From: Capsaspora owczarzaki ATCC 30864
Taxonomy: Eukaryota > Opisthokonta > Filasterea
DNA: 64,000 nt
Direction of reading: 5' to 3'
Assembly: GCF_000151315.2 (NCBI RefSeq)
Contig: NW_011887300.1
Span: 268,968-332,967 of the forward strand
Translations under genes and position numbers: made by a program
The notes under the pieces: model-generated
The model's database searches: none
What the model was told of the DNA's origin: nothing
The model's input: the letters and a program-made list of their open reading frames with translations, nothing else
Shown: positions 59,944 to 64,000 of the stretch, piece after piece
Numbering within the stretch: position 1 is the first letter of the stretch
Layout: the number at the start of each line of letters is the position of its first letter

Positions 59944-60820
59944 CGCTCTCACTTGGCAGGACGACGTATGTGCGTGGAGCGCTTCAGACCAACAAGACAA
60001 GTCGAGACGACGGTGAGGACGACGGCGAGGACGACGAGGACGACGACGATGCTGGAAATGGTCGCGCTGGACTGGGACTTGGCTTCAATGCATTCGGAGC
60101 CAAACCAGGTGCTGCGGCCGGTTGGACGTCCGGTGGCACTGCTGGAGCTGCTTCTTCAAGTGCGGATCCGGTAGTGAGGACGCACGCGGCTCCATCTGCA
60201 GGAGCAATGCGGGGCGGACTCGGATTTGGAGCGCCCGCTGGACTCGGCTCGTCGTCGTCGTCGTCGTCGGCGTCCGCGTCGGCGTCCAAAGGCAAGAAGG
60301 ACAATGCGCAGCCGCAGATCGCCACTTGGGAAAAGTTCACCAAGGGTATCGGCAGCAAATTGCTGAAAAAGTACGGCTACGTGGAGGGCGCAGGCCTCGG
60401 AAACGCGGGTGAAGGCATGGCGGTGCCTTTGGACGTGCAAAAGCGCCAGGGCAAGACCCTCGGTCTCGGTTTTCTGCCAGAGCTGTCCGACCAGCAGCGG
60501 GAGGAAGAGAAGCGACGTGCCAAAATGCGCGGCCAGCCAGGAGCAGACTCGGAATCCGACGACGATTCCGCTCGTTCCTCGAAAGGCAAGCGCGCAGGCT
60601 CGCGTCCCGCTGAAGAAGACGATGAAATATCTGCCGCAACTCGCGAGATGCTTGCGCAGGAAGCAGAGTTTGAGGACGCAGAGGAGCGCGGGGAGCAACC
60701 CCGATCACGCAAACAGCGCCGACCTGCCGAACCCCACTGGAAAAAAGGAGCTCAACGACAGTCCATGCCGCCGCGCACTGCGACGCAAATCATTGCCAAC
60801 TATGCCGGATCCGGATCACA

Positions 60821-60851
<31 letters not shown>

Positions 60852-62702
60852 GTTATTGTGGACTTGCGTGGCGCTCAACCGGTTGTTCTGACCAACTTGG
60901 CTCAAGGCCAGATGCAGACGTCCGAGTATGGCGCTGACGGCGCGCCATCGCTGTCCGGCCAGATGCCCGAACTGCAGTACAACATAAAGACGATGGTGGA
61001 CACGTTTGCGACCGAGCTCGAATCGTTTGCTTCCAAAGTTCCCATGGAGCAGGCTCACTTGCATCGACTCGCACAAGAGCACAAGTCACTGGCTGCGCTG
61101 CACGCCGAGGACCAGCACACCATGGAGCGCGTGCGGGAGATTAGCGAGATTCTCGCCCGGTGTCATGCGCGCGTGAACACCCTGTCGTCCGTCTCCAACA
61201 ATGGCTCGGTTCTGGAGGCGTTTGCCGGCTCAAAGGGTCCAGCTACAACCAATCTGGTCTTGTCTGTCTTTCACATGCTGCGCGATTCCTTCCCTGAGGA
61301 ATACCGCCTCTTCAATCTCGCCCGCATTGCGCTGTCGTACGCCACCCCGGCAGTCTCCGCCATCTTGAACGATTGGCGGCTTTTCGGAGACGATGCGGTC
61401 AAGAATGCCGACAGCAGCCTCTCTTCCGACACCGACCCAACTTCTTCCTCGTATGGCGTTGATTTGGTGCGGAGCTGGAAGCAGCTCTTGAATCTTCCCC
61501 CAACTCGCCCGTCCAGCAGTTCAGATTTGGATGCCGTTGAACAGTCATTATTTGGACGCAGTCACTCGTCAGCACAGCAGTCGCAGCAGCAGCAGCAGCA
61601 GCAACAACATCAACAACAAGTCACGCCTTACGATCGACTCATGTGGGAGGTGTGGGTGCCGCACTTGCGAACGTCCTTAATGCGCTGGTCTCCACGAACA
61701 TCATCGCTCGAGCACACTGAGCGCCTTGTCCGCGCCCTGACTGCTTGGAGTGATTTAATACCCGAATGGATTGGAGAGAATCTCTGCGATCAGCTCCTTG
61801 TTCCTCGGTTGATTGCCGACGTAGAAAACTGGAACCCGGTGCGCGACACTGTGCCCATCCATTCCTGGCTCTTTCCTTTTCTACCTCTCTTGGGCATGGG
61901 TCGTCTCGGCGTTGCTCTGCGCACCATCCGATTCAAACTTTCTAATGCGCTGGCTGAGTGGACTCCTGATGACGAATCCGCCCTGGCCGTCCTTTCTCCG
62001 TGGCGGACGGTCATGCCCGCCGGCGACTTTGGCGTTTTCCTCATCCGTTCCATCGTGCCCAAGCTCTCCCAGGCCATCCGAGAGATGCCGGTCGATCCGG
62101 CCAACCAGCGCACGGTTGAGCCTGTCGTGTGGCTGGCACGCTGGGTCGATGCTTTCCATGGCAACCTCGAGCCGCTCGTTGGGGTGCTTGAGCGCGAGCT
62201 CTTCCCGCGCTGGCACCAGGCTCTGACCGCGTGGCTCGCAAGCGACGGCAATTACGACGAGATTGCAGAATGGTATCTGGGGTGGCGCGCTCTGCTTCCG
62301 AAGGCCATTCGGGATCACCCAGCCATTTCCGCTCAGCTTACAGTGGCGCTTGATGCCGTCAACCACAAGATTGATCCATCGCGTCCAGCGCCAGCACAGG
62401 CGGCGCAGGCACGCGCCAGAATGGCCCAACAACAGCAACAGCTCGAACAGAAGCGGAAAATGACCGCGCCTGCCTACTCCACCTTGGCTTCTCAAGAGGC
62501 CAGTTTCAGGGACTTGCTCGAGTCGCTGGCAGCTCAGCATGGGCTGCTCTTCATGCCAGCCCAAGGTCGGCGCCAAGACGGCAACCAAGTGTACCAGTTT
62601 GGCCGCGCGCTCTGCTACATTGACCGAGCAGTTGTTTTTGTCAGCGATGGCGGGCGATGGATGCCAACTGCTGTGAGTGAACTCGTGGCCATGGCGAGCT
62701 GA
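59547..62702 (+). CDS. TFIP11: TFIP11/Ntr1 spliceosome disassembly factor
   Basis: A single exon of 1051 residues. An acidic, Asp-rich N-terminus with a Lys stretch is followed by the G-patch at about 258-305: GIGSKLLKKYGYVEGAGLGN, then DVQKRQGKTLGLGF. The GCFC-type domain runs from about 450 to the end, with ELESFASKVPMEQAHLHRLA, YDRLMWEVWVPHLRTSLMRW, VRDTVPIHSWLFPFLPLLG, LFPRWHQALTAWLAS and the closing QVYQFGRALCYIDRAVVFVS. This is the layout of human TFIP11 (837 residues) and yeast Ntr1, which recruit the helicase DHX15/Prp43 to take apart the intron-lariat spliceosome. Extra length comes from poly-Asp, poly-Gln and Ser-rich inserts. It is one of the few intronless genes here. Confidence 0.95.
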
Positions 62703-62763
62703 GCATTGTGTTTGTGTCCAATATAGTTTCGCACCTCATACTGTACTAGTGCATGTCGATCGA

Positions 62764-62815
<52 letters not shown>

Positions 62816-63392
62816 GGAAAGTAGTTACTGGACGGCGCTGTGTACAGGATTTGGGCGTTACGCGCTGCACGGCACTGAAAAGGAATGGAAAGTTTATGAT
62901 ATTTGAACGCTGCTCAGTTTCATTGCCTCCAGCTGTGCCAGCCCTCAATTAAAAAACAAAATACTATCAGGCGAATGCAACAAAATAGAAAAGAAGCTGA
63001 GGCAACCAGATATGGTTGTCACACAACTCTACTGTGCAGGAGCTCATTACTTGCGCTCAAGATCAACATGAACGAGTTCAGCGCACGTCGCTCAGCCGCA
63101 ACCATGGCATCTATCTCAAGCTCTCATACAGAGAGAACAGATCGAACTCAGAACACTGTATTGGTGATGAAAGCAGGACTGCACGACGCAGCCATGCCAA
63201 TGGCATCAACAACAAAACCCAAAACCGGCAACAATTCCTTAACACTTGAATAACTCCATAACACCCCCAACAATTGAAAAAAAACAAAACACTCAAAAAC
63301 TCTCAAAAACACTTGAGCTGCACGGCCAAACCGAGCAGCCACGGTCGCAGTTCGAACAGAGCAAAGCAGTCACAGCACAGTTGAAAGTACTG
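62703..63392. other. Convergent spacer after TFIP11
   Basis: Contains the 49 nt T tract and otherwise unremarkable sequence with AAAACACTCAAAAACTCTCAAA near 63290. Small frames have no support. Confidence 0.45.
62766..62814. repeat. Poly(T) tract, 49 nt
   Basis: An uninterrupted T run lies 64 bp after the TFIP11 stop codon. On the minus strand it reads poly(A). No element body or flanking duplication was found. Confidence 0.9.
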
Positions 63393-64000
63393 TTACGAGT
63401 TGGCATATGTCACCTTCATGCTGTCGTACAGCACCTCGTTCGACAGGTTGGCGGTTTTGACTTCGCTGTATGGCGTTTGGCTCGAGGCGCCAAGCTTTCG
63501 GACGTTGCCAGCTGCCGGGTCGGCGTACGTGTACTGCACCTCACTCGGATTGGCGCGGTTGGTCAGCTGGTCGTAGTTGCGGTTGGTCAGCTGGTCATAG
63601 TTGTTGCTGACGTCGTCATAGATGGAAGTGTCGACTTTCCCCTTTGTCAAGCTGTTCTGGTACAGTTCAGTTGTCGTCGAGTCCCGCGGTACGATGTCCG
63701 ACTTGCTGTTAATGCTTTCGAGCGAGTTGCGCTTAAAGCTGTCTTTGCGACTGCGGCTGCGGCGGACCAGCAGCAGAATCACGATGAGAAGCAGGAGGCC
63801 ACCGATGCCAGCGCCAAGAGCAATCGGCAACAAGGACGAACCCGAATCGGTTTGGGAGTTTGCGGTGGCAACCAGCGAAGCAGAAACTGAAGACGCGGAG
63901 GCCGCTGACACAGAGTGGACGGAAGCGACAGACTCGACGGACGGTCTCGCTGCAACAGACTCGATAGACTGCACAGAGGCTGCCGACACGGAAGAAACTG
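63393..64000 (-). CDS. Single-pass membrane protein with tandem tyrosine motifs (N-terminus off window)
   Basis: Open from the right edge to a TAA at 63393, so only the last 200 or so residues are seen. A Ser/Ala/Val-rich stalk (SVESVASVHSVSAASASSV) leads to a transmembrane helix (IALGAGIGGLLLLIVILLLV), then RRSRSRK and a tail of about 125 residues. The tail holds YQN, YDDV, two copies of NYDQLTNR, YTYADP, YSEV, YDSM and the final YANS. The stalk-helix-tail plan matches the C-terminal half of the LRR receptor at 55999-59426, so both probably belong to one receptor class; what the ectodomain is cannot be seen. YQN and YAN fit the SH2 YxN rule. No kinase domain is in this tail. Confidence 0.8.
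   Translation of the reverse strand, partial: VSSVSAASVQSIESVAARPSVESVASVHSVSAASASSVSASLVATANSQTDSGSSLLPIALGAGIGGLLLLIVILLLVRRSRSRKDSFKRNSLESINSKSDIVPRDSTTTELYQNSLTKGKVDTSIYDDVSNNYDQLTNRNYDQLTNRANPSEVQYTYADPAAGNVRKLGASSQTPYSEVKTANLSNEVLYDSMKVTYANS

Overview
The window is nuclear DNA of a unicellular eukaryote. Coding sequence is about 50-55% GC and strongly favours G/C at third codon positions. Short GT-AG introns interrupt most genes, and homopolymer A or T tracts of 15-60 nt crowd introns and spacers. The gene set points to a unicellular holozoan: TEAD/Scalloped, MOB1, TRAF7, BLOC1S4, UBALD, NLRC3-type LRR arrays, an RLK/Pelle-type kinase and receptors with tyrosine-rich tails. Capsaspora is the closest genus I can suggest. 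That is inference from gene content, not a database match.

Layout. 1-2257 (-): a fusion of a PD-(D/E)XK nuclease-like region and a Crinkler-type kinase, running off the left edge. 3.8-4.8 kb (+): UBALD. 5.2-8.1 kb (-): an unrecognised basic protein, then BLOC1S4. 8.3-11.2 kb (+): an RPEL/zinc-ribbon protein. 11.4-14.5 kb (-): TRAF7. 15.4-18.9 kb (+): U2AF65, apparently with an N-terminal SAP domain. 19.4-20.6 kb (-): MOB1. 22.1-23.4 kb (-): an ALY/REF-like export adaptor. 23.7-27.1 kb (+): a SANT + U-box protein. 27.4-29.8 kb (+): a seven-TM protein resembling gustatory-receptor-like proteins. 29.9-30.7 kb (-): a tiny PET100 gene. 32.8-35.8 kb (+): TEAD. 36.2-41.0 kb: two converging genes that share a first exon and an LRR-exon design but end in different C-terminal domains, one of them a non-RD kinase. 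41.2-44.1 kb (-): YBEY and a MAP kinase kinase. 46.2-49.3 kb (+): GH35 beta-galactosidase. 49.7-52.0 kb (+): enolase. 52.3-53.8 kb (-): a DUF2804 protein. 56.0-59.4 kb (+): an LRR receptor with a phosphotyrosine-motif tail. 59.5-62.7 kb (+): TFIP11. 63.4 kb to the right edge (-): a second tyrosine-motif membrane protein.

Themes. mRNA processing and export is represented by U2AF65, TFIP11 and the ALY-like adaptor. Hippo signalling is represented by MOB1 and TEAD. Several genes suggest self/non-self or environmental sensing (nuclease-kinase fusion, LRR-kinase, LRR receptor, 7TM protein). Genes alternate strands with no operon logic. I found no rRNA, tRNA, CRISPR array or recognisable transposon. 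Exon boundaries were read by eye from GT/AG (rarely GC/AG) sites with phase checking. Where phases agree across all exons I treat the model as firm; unresolved first exons and phase conflicts are stated.
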